A stretch of DNA of 64,000 nt from Cruorifilaria tuberocauda. Its lineage: Eukaryota; Nematoda; Chromadorea; Rhabditida; Onchocercidae. Of this stretch, positions 48,189-61,812 are shown one piece after another. The DNA lies in NCBI GenBank assembly GCA_013365365.1, contig JABVXU010000068.1:1-64000 (forward strand), read 5' to 3'. The notes beneath the pieces were generated by a model. The model searched no databases. It was not told the DNA's origin and saw only the letters and a list, made by a program, of their open reading frames with translations. Both the position numbers and the translations under genes were made by a program. Each line of letters opens with the position of its first letter. Within the stretch, counting starts at the first letter, position 1.

Positions 48189-51100
48189 CTGAAAAGCAGG
48201 CACTCATATTTTTCGGCGAAGTAGATGATGTAATCAAACAAAAAAACGATAAATACAAAGTAAATACGAAAAGTATTGAAGGAGAAAATGATTAGCTAGA
48301 AAACGATTATTTTTAATTGAAATCTAAACGAAAAGTAAGGTGAAACAGCGGTTATATGCCAGTTTAATGCTATAAATCAGCACGCAAATAAAACCGCTTG
48401 ACATGCAGTTTTTTCATATAAATTTTTTAAAATGCTTGGAAACTGTTTTTCGTTCACGGAATGTGGCAGTAAAGTCGGTGTTTACTTTTTTAAGAAAGTT
48501 AAAATTTTTACAAGTAAATGTTATCCATTTCAAGAGAGCGTTTAAAATTGTTGTTAAAATACATGAAAGAATTTCTAACGCATCTAAGCATAATAATTCA
48601 AGTGAAACCAATGAAAAATGCCGAGTTATACGACATATAATTCAATCAATTCAAGCAATATTAAAACTAAATATATAAAATATATATAAGTGAACTGCGG
48701 TAACGAGAATAATCGGTACTACGGCAGTTTGTAATTCCAGAAAGGAACTTCAAAAAGTAATACAAAAGTCGAAATTGATTGTATAAAGAAGGGAGTCTAT
48801 AAAACTTCACAAATAAATCTTGGAAAAACTACAGAAATATTTGACGAAATTACATAAAAGACTGAACAGAGAAACATTCCTATCTGAAAATCATTATAAT
48901 GTGTATTCAAATACTGACATAAGATTTCATTTCCATCTTTAAATTTGAAAAACACGGAAAAAGTAACTAATGAATTACAGTAAAATAATTTCGGTTAAAG
49001 TTAATCAAAAGCAACTTGTTTTCTTAATCAACAGAAAGCCATAAACTCTAAACAGAAAGAACAAAAGTGACAAAAAAAAGAAACATATTCACTTTGTTTG
49101 TCATCATCTGTTATTCCAGTGAGATATGTGTGGAATCGTAACGATAACTTTTGGTTTGAAATTACAATCTTAGAATGAAAGGATGCAAATTTTCCGCCCA
49201 TCTAATTATGAAACGAATGGAATTGAAGAAATTTGAAGAATATTACATTTAGTGATCTATACAACATTAAAATACATTGAAGCTTTTGAAAATCTTCACC
49301 TCATAGTTGATGCTTTTCTATTGCGAATTCGTATTGCTGCCTTTCATATGATTCAAACCTCTCTTAACGGTTAATTACAAAAGCAATTAGTAATAGAAAA
49401 AAAATTTTTGTAACGATGAAAACAATTTTTTTGACAAGACGAAGAGAAAAGAAATGAATAACAAAAAATCGACAGAGTTGATAAAAGCAAAGGTGACAAT
49501 TACATCAAGAGCGACAGCTAACATCAGTGTTCTCAATATCTCACAGCGCTTTAGGAATACTGTAAGATGGAAAATGTTCGAAGCACAAAATTACCTATTT
49601 TTAAATTACGCGCCACATGGCCCCGTAACTGTACGAACTATACTTATGCTTACATTGCCGGTATGTCCGAACCCCAATAAATGAAGTGAGAGGCGTTTTT
49701 GTGAGGAAGGATGGTGAACACTCGCATAATATCGCGAGGCCACGGGGAGAAAAAAAGACGTGTTCGAAAAAGTGTGCTCATGTACATAATAAAAATGAAG
49801 AAATGAGGAAAGAGCAGTAAATCTTGAACTTTCCACCCCTTTGCACACCGTATCTTGCGGATACACGAGAGTTGACCTCAGTCATCACCAGTGGCATTAC
49901 CGCGCCTCCAACCAACGCGTTACCTGTTAATGGTTTGTATTGCGGCTTTGACATAAACTTCGGAAGGTACGCTCTGTGCGATACGTATAAACAATCTTTT
50001 GACACAATTCGGTAGAGGTTGACGTTGCGGAAGAAGGAGGGAAAGAGGTGAGATAGAGAGTGGTTCTCTGGAAGGTCTCTGCCAGATACAGCATCGGTCC
50101 GGCCTCTTTCAAGCACTCGGAGTGACCGAGCTATCAACAAATGAACGACTACTGCAGTTGATTTTATTTGATCTTGATAGCAGTGCTATCCCGCGTGTTA
50201 TCATTTTTGTGGCGAGGAAGATCAAAATATGAATGAGTGCACTGGAAATAGTCAACAGTTAACATATCCAGATTATTGTTTAGATTTAGATGACTTAGGC
50301 CAATTCTCAGCTAAATGTTCAGTGTACTGATGGAAGCTAACACTGCAATGGGCAGATAATATAAAAATCATAGAAACTATTAGATAAATGGATGAAGTAA
50401 AAAAGTCAATGAGTGAGTGGTTTAATGGACTTCGAGCATATCACCAATCTGTCCTCAAAGAGTCTTCCAGTAAGTATCCGTGCTCTCTTCTCCACCTTAT
50501 TAGAATTCAAAGAACGGTTGGGCACAAACTTCGTTCAGAACATCTTAAGCATCCCTTGAAACGTGTCGGAACTGTCCACTGTACTGCCTCTCATTTTTAT
50601 CAAAATTGAAATGATGCTTACTAAAAGCTGTATGTTGTCTAATTGCGGTTTTGCAACGAAAATTTCCATGCTGTCAATTGTTCAGGTGAGTAGGAGAGGA
50701 AGAGAGAAAGAAATGAATTTGCGGTATTCGGGTCACGGTGAAATGTTGGGTGTGGTGCTTATATATGGCGGAGAGATTTCCCTGCACGGTAGTATATTTG
50801 ATCAGAAGGACTTAATCCATTTTTTCCGCTCTGCTCTTTCATCTGGATTATCATTCGGATATAAATAAATCAAGTCAGAATTCACAGTAACTCATTATTG
50901 CTTCACACATTTCCTATGATTTTCCTTTGAATTTTATGCATTTCTTTTTTGAGTTTTATAAATTCTTCGACTTAGCAAAACGACACACATCTTGGCACTA
51001 TTCCAAAATATTTATCATTCTGTTGAAATTGTGGTTTGTTAGAAATATGATTGTGAAGTATTTATATGTTGAAAGTGAATGAGGCTAAAAGCGAGAAATT

Positions 51101-51202
51101 GAAAAAGAGGGGAACTGGAGAAGACGATATAAGTGATATTCATTATAGGACGATAACGAGCATGTATGTAAACGAGTGTTTTTTTGCAGATCTCGATTAC
51201 TT
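48189..51202. other. Divergent intergenic region with a GC-richer core
   Basis: It separates the MEPCE start (minus) from the USP start (plus). About 49.6-50.3 kb is richer in GC than the rest, as expected for a shared promoter region. A minus-strand open frame (50140-49778) and other overlapping frames there show no family motif. A plus-strand stretch from an ATG at 50388 to a GTAAGT donor near 50469 encodes SMSEWFNGLRAYHQ and might be an upstream USP exon. It does not join in frame with the strong acceptor at 51190. Confidence 0.4.
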
Positions 51203-54200
51203 ATGACGATACTCTCGGTAGTGGGAGGTAAGGGCCCTGGTCCGATCGAAGGAGAAGAACCGGAACGGGTGTCGAGATCCCTTCATGTTAGTTTACTGTT
51301 GTATAAATGCATTCATTGCTTAATTCAAAATATCAAAATAGCAGAATCAAAATTGTTGTAACTCATCTAGGATTGATAGATCATAGTGTCAATTCGTTAT
51401 TCTGTTGTGATAAATGAAAATGTTTCCAGCAAAGTGCGCTAACAGCAGAGGAATTGGGTTTCTTCAATGAAGTAAAAAATTTCTTAGGCAGTAGCGTCAA
51501 TGAACAAATGCTTGTGCAGGCGATCAAGGTTCGTTTCGGATGTTTTGGTTATAATTAATATATTCATAATAAAGTATCTTTTTTTGCTTGTTCTGTCAGT
51601 GGATTCAATCATTCAAAGCTTCTACATGTGATTAGCACTAAAACATATTGCAATTACTGGATAAATGATTCTGACGAATGAGCTGATAGTGATGAAGTAT
51701 TTTTGTACATTCCTGTATCCTATTTTTCTATTAAATAAATTTATAATTTCGATCATTGATTATACATGCTTCAGAGTCATGGATCTCATACACAACCACA
51801 TTTAAGTGGTAATAACGTTTTAAACGATGTTATTAGTCTTTATTTCGATAGGATGGAATCAGCTGAGAAACCAAATAAGCAAGTGCGATTTGACGAGGTA
51901 ATATCATTGTTTAACACTTATTTAATAAACTCCTTTGTCATTTTTTAAAGTCTAGCTTCGCACCTGGATTCTATTTCAAATTGCTACTACTAATGTGTGT
52001 ATCAGAAGCTCGGAGACTATGCTTTATGCTTAATACGTCTGTAAGCGCTTCAGCGGAGATCACATCCTGCATACCATAATCTTTGAAATTTTTTGCAGCA
52101 ATTAAGTTTACACTTTTTTAGCATCTGGATGTTCCTGCCCCAGCTCCATCAATTAGCCGCCCATATTCCTTTAATTCGCGCGGTACAACGATGGAGGAAC
52201 CGAAAGTAATCGATTTAGCATCAGATGAGGATAAAGGTGTTCAGAAATGGGGGAGTGTACCACGAAGTGTACTGGGAAATCGAGAAGAGCAAGATGTTAT
52301 TAAGTATGCTTAATCATCTCTCTGAATTATATTTATATTTCTTTGTTTTATTTATAAACATTTTATTGCGCTTTGATATTTTCTCCTTCATCTTTCAAAA
52401 AAATTTTTTTTGTTTTGTAGCTGATGTGTCTTTAATGTACATCATCCTCTATGGTCATGATCAGCAACTTATGTATTTACATAGGTTATTATAACCAAAC
52501 CGCATAGCAGGTTATCGCGGCCCAGTGGCAGTTCTTTACATAAAATTAATTGAATAATCTTAGTTCTTACCTTTTGTCAATTTTATATTTTTAGAGCTAT
52601 TGAAGAATCTTTGAAAGACAATCAGAACATTACTGGTTTCTCTCCTTTTGCTCAGAAAGATGCGGAAAATCCATATGAAAGGCGACGATGCGGTCTAGCA
52701 CCTGTCGGGTTGAAAAATATAGGCAACAGTTGTTGGTTCAACGTTATTGTGCAAGTATGTTTTCAACCATGATATGTCAAATTTATTCGGATTCCTTTAT
52801 TCAGATAGATCTAAAGTAAAATAAAGTGTCAAATCATTTTTTCTAGATAAGAACTCTTCACATGTCTTATTGAAAATGTTGTTAAATTAAAATAGTCGGC
52901 TTTGGTAGTAACAACTGATTTATGGTGTTTCCGTTTTCATCTACCTACCTATGCGTTTCACCTATGATTCTACCAATTTTTTTTAGACACTCTTTCACAT
53001 ACCACGTTTCCGTCAAATGTTGTTTGATACACCAATCAAAAATAGGACGAAATGTATTACTGATAAATCAAATTCCTGGGGAAATGAGTCAAGTCAACTT
53101 AATGAGGTTTTTTTACGCTCTAGTTTGAAAAATGTTTCAAAAACTAAATTCTTCATCTTTGTATTCTCTTATATAAATAAAATTCAAGAATCCATTTGTT
53201 ATTTTGTTTTCTAGTATTGAAAAAATGTGTCAGTTGTCCTATTTCGTTTTCCGAATTATGTGTCCTCAATTCATACCAAATTTTATACTAGTTTATGTCT
53301 TCATTGCATAATGAGTTGGTAGGACAAAAAAAAAGCCTGACTAAAAGGTGTGTAAAATTTAGTCCATACAAACGTTGGATTATTAATGACTCGTTAATTT
53401 ATATATTTTAGCTTTTCACCGGAGTTTTAGGCTAGCATGGATGCGTTAACAACGTCACTTTTAATATCTCTCCGTCAGCTAGCTGCATGTCTTAAAGCGT
53501 CGTCACGCGCATATGTTGATCCAACAAATGTATTAAAGATAATTAGCGAATTGAATACAAGTTTGAATAAAGCTGCTCCTTGCATAGGCATTCAACAGGT
53601 ATATGTAAAGATATTTGATTTCGAGTGGGATGTAATACTGCTTAATTTTTCATTGTTGATAATGTCGAAGGCATAAACTTTCTTTTATAAAATAAGAAAT
53701 CTTCAGGACGCTACGGAAATGCTTTTGCGATTAATCGAGTGGCTTGAGGTAGCCTTCAGAGTTGAATCAGTACCAGAAGTGCAATCTGCCTGCCCGTCGT
53801 CTTCTGGCATTTTGTGTGGCGAAATTATGGATAATAATGTAATGTCCCACCATCTTTTATATAGTTGGTTACAAAATGTTAGGATTTACTAGGAATTAGA
53901 TGTTTTTGCTAACCATTCGTTTCTGATGCAGGATGAAAATATGGTGCCGAGTGGTTCTAACTCGGAGCAAACATTAAGCGGTGAGACGTCTTTTGATAAA
54001 TTAACTGGTGATGATCTCAATTCAAATCCTGCTTCGCAGCATCCATTTAATACTCTTTTTCATGGTTCACATGTTGAAATTCGACCTAACGCTGGTATTG
54101 CTTTAAGAATACTCCCGAAAGTCAACGGAACAGCCGAATGAATAATGTTGTCCATTACTGGAATTATATAATTTTGATTCATCTACTACCTTTATCCATT

Positions 54201-57200
54201 TAATTAATTTATATTCATTTCATACCTTCTTTGAAAATATGTTTTTCTCGATGGTATATTTAAGAAATTTCTGTCGGAGTTTCATCACCTTTGAAGTTAG
54301 CGAATTCACTACAAATGATCAATTTGGATGTCACTTATGATAACTTATACGATTCATTAGAGGCATATCACCTTTCTGACGCTCCAGCGAAAGAGGTTTC
54401 TTGATGTTTTCTAATTCTTAACATTTTTTGTGATTTTTACGATATCAGAAAAGTGAGAATTGTAATTGTGTCTATTCCAGTTATGGTTTGAATCGTTGCC
54501 ACCTGTAGTCATCTTTTCACTGGTTCGGTTTAGTTACAAAAATGGTCAGACAGAGAAAGTTCACAGTCAATTTCAATTTCCTCGTGTTATATACATGGAT
54601 CGTTATTTGCATCGAAATCGTTCGTTTGTGAGTGAGAAACGGATCGAACGTAAATCTTTAAAGAAAAGGCTTGCACATATCAAGTGTGAATTAGAAGGGT
54701 TTGTTAACCTTATTAACAACTATCATGCTTGTTCAGTGCTTTTCTGCATAATAATTCAAATTCCATATTGTTATCGCTGATATCCGAATTTATTTAGATG
54801 ATTTCTGTAATTTATGACTTGATTATTTTTACAAATTTCAAGAAGATCGAAGTGCAAAGATTTATAGATTGGAGAAGTTTCCAGCTGGAGACACAAAAGT
54901 ACCCCTTCCATCTTTGATAGATGCTGTTATCAAATACGCATCATCAGCGACAAGCGGGTTAGATTTTTTCGTTTACTGTTGAACTGTGTATTCGTGCTAA
55001 AATTAAAAATTTCATTTTTGAATATACTTGAGTTCTGTACCTGACTTAGTGTTAATTCCATATGTGCTCCAGTTTGACAACATGAGTGTATATTTGTTGA
55101 TACGTTGATTGGTTGTGTCTGTGTCAGATTTAATTCTCGATTGAAACACTTTCGTGCTTAAAATTTTTTCTTTGGACAAAATGTGGCGATCATATGTCTC
55201 CCTCATAATTTTTCATGATTGTAACAGTATAATTACAAAGCATTAAACTCAAAATGTTCAGACTGTTATATTTTGAAATGTTCATGATCTTTATTTGTCC
55301 CGTCTGAAATAGTGCTGAAATAAATGATAATTTTAGAAATATCCCCGTTAACTATGACAGTTGCAACCAGCAGCCAATGGAAATTAGTGATGAAAGTCCG
55401 TCACTTTCGGTAGTTGTATCTGATTCTTCGAATCTTCATGTAGGTATGGTCTTCTTTTCGTTATTTCAACTCAGAATAAAGGATTTGCCCCGTTTGGATA
55501 TGAGATCAAATCAAGTATTCATTAATATCCTTTTCTGTCGCATATTTAGAGTCAAGGGAAATTTAGTTCCTTTTTTCACAACAGTTAAATTAAAAAATGT
55601 GTTAGAAAAAGTTTAAAAAAAAAATATCGGTTTTCTTAGTAGGAATTATTTTTATATAATTGCGATTTGAGAAAGCGCAGATGTAACGTTTGCTTGTCCT
55701 TGTCTTGATAAAACGACGGTTCCGGCAGATATTGACATCAATGCAATGACAAATTTCTTGCAAACGCTTTCTGCGAATGCTCAAAAACGAATCGACGGTA
55801 TAGATAATTATTATTTTTTGGAAATTCTGAAATCTCCATTAAACCGAGATGAAATGTCTTGTCCAGGGAGGAATATTAGATGAAATTTTAATGTTTTTTT
55901 ATTATTCCATGCATCTTTGTAAATTACCGAATTTGTTTAAGTCATCCATTGAGATTTTTCTGCTCGAGGTATTATTCGGAGTTAAAATTGTTTCAGAACT
56001 ACAAAAAGAGGCAAATACACTACAAGAAAATATTGACTCGATTTTTGAAATCGATGGAATGAAGGAGGTTAGCTACTTTTATTTTCCATACTTTGTATCT
56101 TTATACTTTAATTAGTAAAGTTTGTTCTTCCTTCTGAATTTTAGCGCATTGGAATGTATAAATTATACTTTACATCTGCTGCAGGAACCGTATCATTTGC
56201 ATAGCGTTATTGTCCATGAAGGTGAAGCAAATGTTGGACATTACTGGGCCTATATAGCTAGTTCTCCGATATGCGACGCCCAAGATAAAGAAGTACCGTG
56301 GCGTAAATTTAATGATAAAAGTGTTGAGCCTGCAACTTGGCAACAAATTGAAGAAGATTCATTTGGTTCGAGGAGGGCTTGCTCTGCATACTGCTTAGTT
56401 TACACGAGAAAAAAGTGTGAGAACGTGCTCTATGGACAAGGCAAAAATTTTTGCATTAACAATTTTATCTTGTTTGACCGTTATTTAATAGTGTAAAATA
56501 TTGTACTGTGATGGACTGTCTTAGGCAATATGGCTAAAGATTGTTGGATCTTTAGCAAATTTGTAAGTGGTTCTCGAATACACAATGGATGTTAAATGGT
56601 TCATCTAAGAGTGTTAATTTTTGAGCAATTTAAAAGTTACTGATTTAGATACGTCCTAATTATTCTAATTTTCGAAAGTTATGTACTGTATATACCCGTC
56701 AAATGAGGACCATAATTTCAGTAAGCTTTTATCGAGTGGTACAGATATATCGAAGTGGAAATATTACTGGTTATAAATGAATCTAGTTTAAACTGACATG
56801 TCATATGTAATTTATTATGTAGCTTGTTATATTAAGTAGTATTGATTATGCAGATCGTATTTCTCTATTTTTTGCCGAGTTTTTTTTTTCTTAAAGCATT
56901 TAGATATTTTATTGCATATTCTATTTTTAGAGCAAAAGCAACCAGCTCAGTCGATCGTCGAATTGATTGATAGCCTGCCCATTGATCTGAAACTTGAAGT
57001 TTCTACGGATAACGCTTTGTTTGATGCAGAAATGATTAAATGGGATGCTGAACGGAACACTGACCACAGTGGATGCGTTGTATATGATCCTGAAAAAAAA
57101 ACCTTTGTCAAACAGTCTCCTTGCAATGATATGGTACGTATCCACAAAAAAGTATTTTTAGATTAAGTGTCAACATTTTCTCTTATCCCTGCTTAAAGCA

Positions 57201-59884
57201 TGATAAGACCAATGTCAGAGCAATTTCAGGATTTGTTGGACATGGTGTCTTACAGAGGTCCAGTTGATTTAGCTGCACTGTGCAAACGACACTATGAGCA
57301 TGCAGCTCGATTTTTCGGACTGTTTATGTTGAAAAGGTTTTATGTTGAAAAGTTTTTGACCTTTTGATAAGTCAAATTTGGAGTGAGTGGACTATTTTTA
57401 GAGAGTTCTGGTGACACGTTTTCTATATATATGGTTTTTATTTCAATTTTGCTCTCTTGTTGATTTGGCTTTTTTCATCGACCACATTTCTTGTGATATA
57501 CGATTAAAGGAATCTTATTGCATCTGATTATTTACCAGAATTGCATCAAATATATCGATTTTCTAAGTCCTGAAAAATTTGATTTCAGTGCTTTGAGTGC
57601 TTTGAATATAATGGACGAATTGTTCTTAGAACGAGATGAAAGTGCGTTCAGCCTGATACAAGAGGCAAGATTTTACTCGAAAATTTTTACCACATCTCTA
57701 AGGATGATTTTTCATTCCTTATTTTCTTTGTAAAATCAATCTGTGTTCCAGAAATTTCGTTGTGTAAATTTTTTGCTTTAGTTGCTTGCAAACCATATGG
57801 ATCATTATGAAAAAGCACAGAAAATGTCAAATGTGCCTTATGTTGACAGATTAATGTTTTTAATCGATTGGGCATCAATATTCGGCATACCATTAAATAA
57901 CCCAGCAAAATCCATTTTCATTTTGCGAATGATAATGAATGTAGATGCAGCGTAAGTGTATGCTTCTATTATTGCTTTTAGTAGAAATATTTTTTAGATC
58001 TAACACTAGTCTAATTTCGCTTCTACTTTTCCGTGTAGATAACGGTTTTTTTCACTCTCTTTTTCTTTGCTTCAAAATTTTTTCATTTGTTCAGTTTTTA
58101 TGTTCTCGATCACGTTTAATGAATCAGAATTCAGGCAATATCCTCACGTGATATCAACTTGTGAGAAAGTTGTCGAGAAGTTTATTGGAGATGATCCATC
58201 ATCAGAAATTACATTGAATGTAACTACATTTAATGCAGTGAATTCTTTTGAGCTTTTAAACTTCATTTATCGCTTTATGTTTTACTATTTTATAATATTG
58301 AAATTTAAAGCAAATATGTTTTTTTTTTCAATTCCTTCAAACTCTTACACAGATATTTTTTGTCTGTGCTTCTATTTTAGAACACGCATATCCTTTATGA
58401 ACTGTTTTGTCAGATGATAGCTGTGCTGAATGATATTGTCAAAAAAGTTGAACTTTCTTCAACGTAAGTATTTGTCCAAGCAATAAAATAATTAAGTGGG
58501 GTAGGGATCACATTCGCTTTATTAAGCAACAGTGTTTTAATTACTTTTAATTTAATTATCTTCGACGAAGTCATTCAACTTTAAAATTACTTTTTGGTTC
58601 TTGAATCTCAAACGTCTAAATTCTCAAGAAACACGTGTTTTTAGCAAGCAAAGCAGGATTATGCTTTCTACGGATATACAGCAATCGCGGCTCCTCTGTG
58701 TTTCGATTCGAATGATGGAAAGGATTGAAATGTACGCAACAGTGAAGTCTTCTGACTTAGAGCAAAAGCTCTTTTTCTGTTTGGTACATAACGCTCTTCT
58801 TATCATTTATGCTATCGTAAGTTTAGCCTCTTAGTTTTGCTTTTAACTTTTCCAGTCTTGTTTTAAATTTCGCTTAGTGTTTAACTATGTTTTTCGTAAA
58901 TCCGTACAAGATTTTCATTTAAAATCACTGCAGCGGATAAGTCAGCGTCTCATTGACCATATTGGTGGTGAATTAGATGACAGCATTTTGGCGAACAATG
59001 AAAATTTCCTAGATAAGGAATACAAAGCAATGATTGTTCGACTGCATAGGATGGGTAATGACGCCTCAGAAAAGGTAATGAAACTGGTGGAACAATTAAC
59101 TTTTTGTTAATTTCAGCAAATGAGAAATGCAATTTTAAATAAATACGAGGAAGCGAAATAAAAAATTAGAAAAAAAATCAAATATTTTTCTGTCACTCAT
59201 TCATATAAATAATCATGATTAGGGAAAACTTGAAATTGAATGTCGGTCGAATTTGCAGACAATCCGGTACGTTGTTTCCATGTGGAATCAGCTGTTATCA
59301 AATTCGAATGGCTTTCAGAGAGTGCCTTGGGTTTACCAGGTATCTTTTCCCCTATGAATAATTTTAGCACTATATAAGAAAGCCAATGGAAAAATGCTTT
59401 TATTCCATTTTATTTTACTCCTTTTTCTCAGTTGCTGAAGCAATGGAATATGTTGCAATTCTTTTCTATAATTTATAAATATGGAGTGAATAGTATTTAA
59501 AAAATATAATTATCAAATATGTTATGTGATTATTTGATATATATGTTGGAAAGTCTCTTGTACTAGAAGTATATTGTAGTCTCTTGTACTAGAAGTATAT
59601 TGTAATTAAAAACCAAGTTCGATTTAGCTAGAAATGAAGGACATGAAGCAGTGCACAATAGATGTTTTTAGAAAATTTTGGATGCATCGGAACAGAAAAC
59701 GCAATCACATATGCCAGCATCAAAACTGAATGTGAAAGCAGGAAATTCAGGATATGATCTTTTCCTCTTAAGGCAAGCTGTAAATGTCAATCTTGAAGTC
59801 AAATGTGCAGATGATTTAAATATTTTAGTACGAACAGTAATTCGAGGAGGAAATAGCATCATTGATAATACAAGTAATAATTAA
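51203..59884 (+). CDS. Ubiquitin-specific protease, USP25/28-like
   Basis: A cysteine protease removing ubiquitin from proteins. Twenty-six exons close to 1182 residues. Exon starts: 51203, 51430, 51775, 52122, 52595, 52987, 53431, 53707, 53932, 54265, 54481, 54853, 55337, 55681, 55997, 56185, 56933, 57230, 57589, 57782, 58135, 58381, 58645, 58934, 59259 and 59672. The catalytic Cys is C209 in GLKNIGNSCWFN. RAYVDPTNVL and a Cys/Asp-box region follow. Strong USP25/28 signatures are ESLPPVVIF, FPRVIYMDRYLHRNR and VIVHEGEANVGHYWAYI (His679), with KFND (Asp704). The Cys and His boxes are separated by a long coiled, disordered insertion, as in USP25/28. The C-terminal 480 residues are helical and weakly conserved, like the family tail. 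The intron after exon 19 is GC-AG type. The exon 12 and exon 17 acceptors are weak and were chosen by phase. A TTTTTTTGCAG at 51190 precedes the chosen ATG. Confidence 0.9.
59553..59604. repeat. 26-bp perfect tandem duplication in a USP intron
   Basis: The unit beginning GTCTCTTGTACTAGAAG occurs twice without a mismatch at 59553-59578 and 59579-59604, inside the last intron of the USP gene. Confidence 0.95.
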
Positions 59885-61812
59885 TTGGCAAATGCACTTT
59901 TTTCCGTAACAAGTCCGAATCTGAGCTTTTTTTCATTACTCAAGTTAGTATTATTTTGGAAATCTTATTTTCTTTTATTTTCAAGAATTTTAGAATAGAA
60001 AGAAATTTAAGAATAGAAGATATAAATTGTGTATGTTTGTAATTTTTCGTAAGAAATTCAGAAACACAACGGTGATTTAATAGGGTCATTATGCTGTATG
60101 AATTATTTTATATATGTTGTGCAATTATGCTCAAATATGGAAAATATATAATAATTAGTAATAAGCTGATTTATATTGTTTCTTTTTCAATGCATCCACT
60201 AATGCCAGTCTTAAAGTGAAACAGTCAGAAGCTGATGTCTCGAGATTTGTCAACTGGGAATATTCTTTTGTTTCTTACTCATATTGTGTTTACTATATTT
60301 ATAGTCGTTGGATGCTTACCACTTTTATCTTCCGGTTTTATTAACAAACCATCACATTTTCATAATACTTCACACGGTAAATAGTAGTCGCTTTATAGGT
60401 TATATTGTTTTGCGAAAAAAACTATAATATTGAAAGAATGCAACGCTTTTTTGCGTATTCAAAAACATATTTACATATCTTCGCTAAGTACATTTATATG
60501 TGAACATAAAATCAGCAATAAATTTGTTAGTTTTTGCATTCTTTCCTGATTATACCTTATTTCCATTCATATTCATTTGGTATCAGGAAGCTAATATCAT
60601 ATGAACGATCAGTTTTTCGATTTATACCCGCTTAATTTATGGCCTTTCGTTTTAGCATGTTCCTGTTTTTTAGTTCTAGTGCATTTCGAGATAAATGATG
60701 AGCAAAGACCGTTGGTCATCGTTATTCAGTTCCACTCGTAGATCTGGTGCCTGGACCAGTTTTTCACCGTGGTTTTTAATGAACTTTAAAAATTTCCAAA
60801 ATACATAATTTTTCTGCTCCAAAAACAAGATTTGTTTTCATTTGTATTGCTGTATTTATGTTGTCTTTCTTATAGTAAGCTGTTCGGTGTTTACTACATA
60901 GTTCTTTGGTAATTGTTTTCCGTTGACGAATTTTTCCTCCAATATTCATCTTTTACAAATTAGCAGAGATTGTTCTAATTTCAATGATAAATGCAGTTTA
61001 GCCTAATCAAATATTGAAGATTTACACTTCATAAAATAGTTTTTAAATAGGATTGATACCGTGGTTGGTTTTCATTACATTTGTCTTTTAACTAATGTTT
61101 GTTGCATGTACAATTAGACTATTTTTATATTGGGAAGCAAAACATTTTTTCGGATGAATCCAGCAACCAACAAAATCTTCTCCGGTATGCATCCTCATTT
61201 CTGGACATGATTGCTTATTTTGATGTGAAACAATGCATTTGCAGTTTTCGCATTAAATCAGAACCCATTCAATCCATTAAAAAGATCAGAACCTATTCAA
61301 TGTATTGTTCCTCTGTGTTGGTCTTCAGTATGCGATGCACATCACTTTAGTATTGCCTCCCGCTTGAAGCGGGAGATAATACTAAAGTGATGTGCAAAAA
61401 AGAAACGAAACAATTATACTTTATTAAAAAGTTATGAGGGTAAAATAATGTCAACTATACGATATTTCTGTTGGTTACGTGATAGCCAACGTTGAAAGAG
61501 CATAAACTGTGGAAACATAGAACTCAAACAATTCGATGATTAAAACGAGGACCAACAACACATGTTCTCCTTGCAGTGCACAGAAAACGGCAAAATGGTA
61601 ATAAAATGTCAATATTTTACAAGTAATGAAAATGGGCAGCAATGAAATTTGGACAAGGAGGAGAGCCAAACATTGATGTAAGACAATGAAGTTTTTTTAG
61701 TTAAGAACACCCACAGATCATAAAATATAAAATAAAGAAGGCATATATGCAATTCTTCTGGATTTATGCTTTCTCTATTCCATATTTTAAATTTTTATAA
61801 CATTCAGTAGTA
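59885..61812. other. 3' regions of convergent genes
   Basis: This stretch lies between the USP stop and the transporter stop. No exon is supported. It contains a near-perfect palindrome at 61337-61395, and an AATAAA at 60517-60522 could serve the USP gene. Confidence 0.5.
61337..61395. repeat. Near-perfect 59-bp palindrome
   Basis: Outer arms of 18 bp (GCACATCACTTTAGTATT and its reverse complement) and inner arms of 8 bp (CTCCCGCT/AGCGGGAG) are separated by a 2-base mismatch/wobble step and a 3-base loop. A transcript from either strand would fold into a 28-bp stem. Confidence 0.95.

Noticed and set aside
49778..50140. Minus-strand 120-codon open frame in the GC-richer island
   Set aside because: No family motif, no good acceptor/donor pair, and overlapping frames are open as well; base composition alone explains it.
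50388..50469. Possible first USP exon starting MDEVKKSMSEW
   Set aside because: Its phase does not match the strong acceptor at 51190. It would need a weak acceptor inside exon 1, so it was not added to the model.
57510..57588. Longer version of USP exon 19 starting at 57510
   Set aside because: It breaks the frame with exon 18. The TTTCAG at 57588 restores phase exactly.
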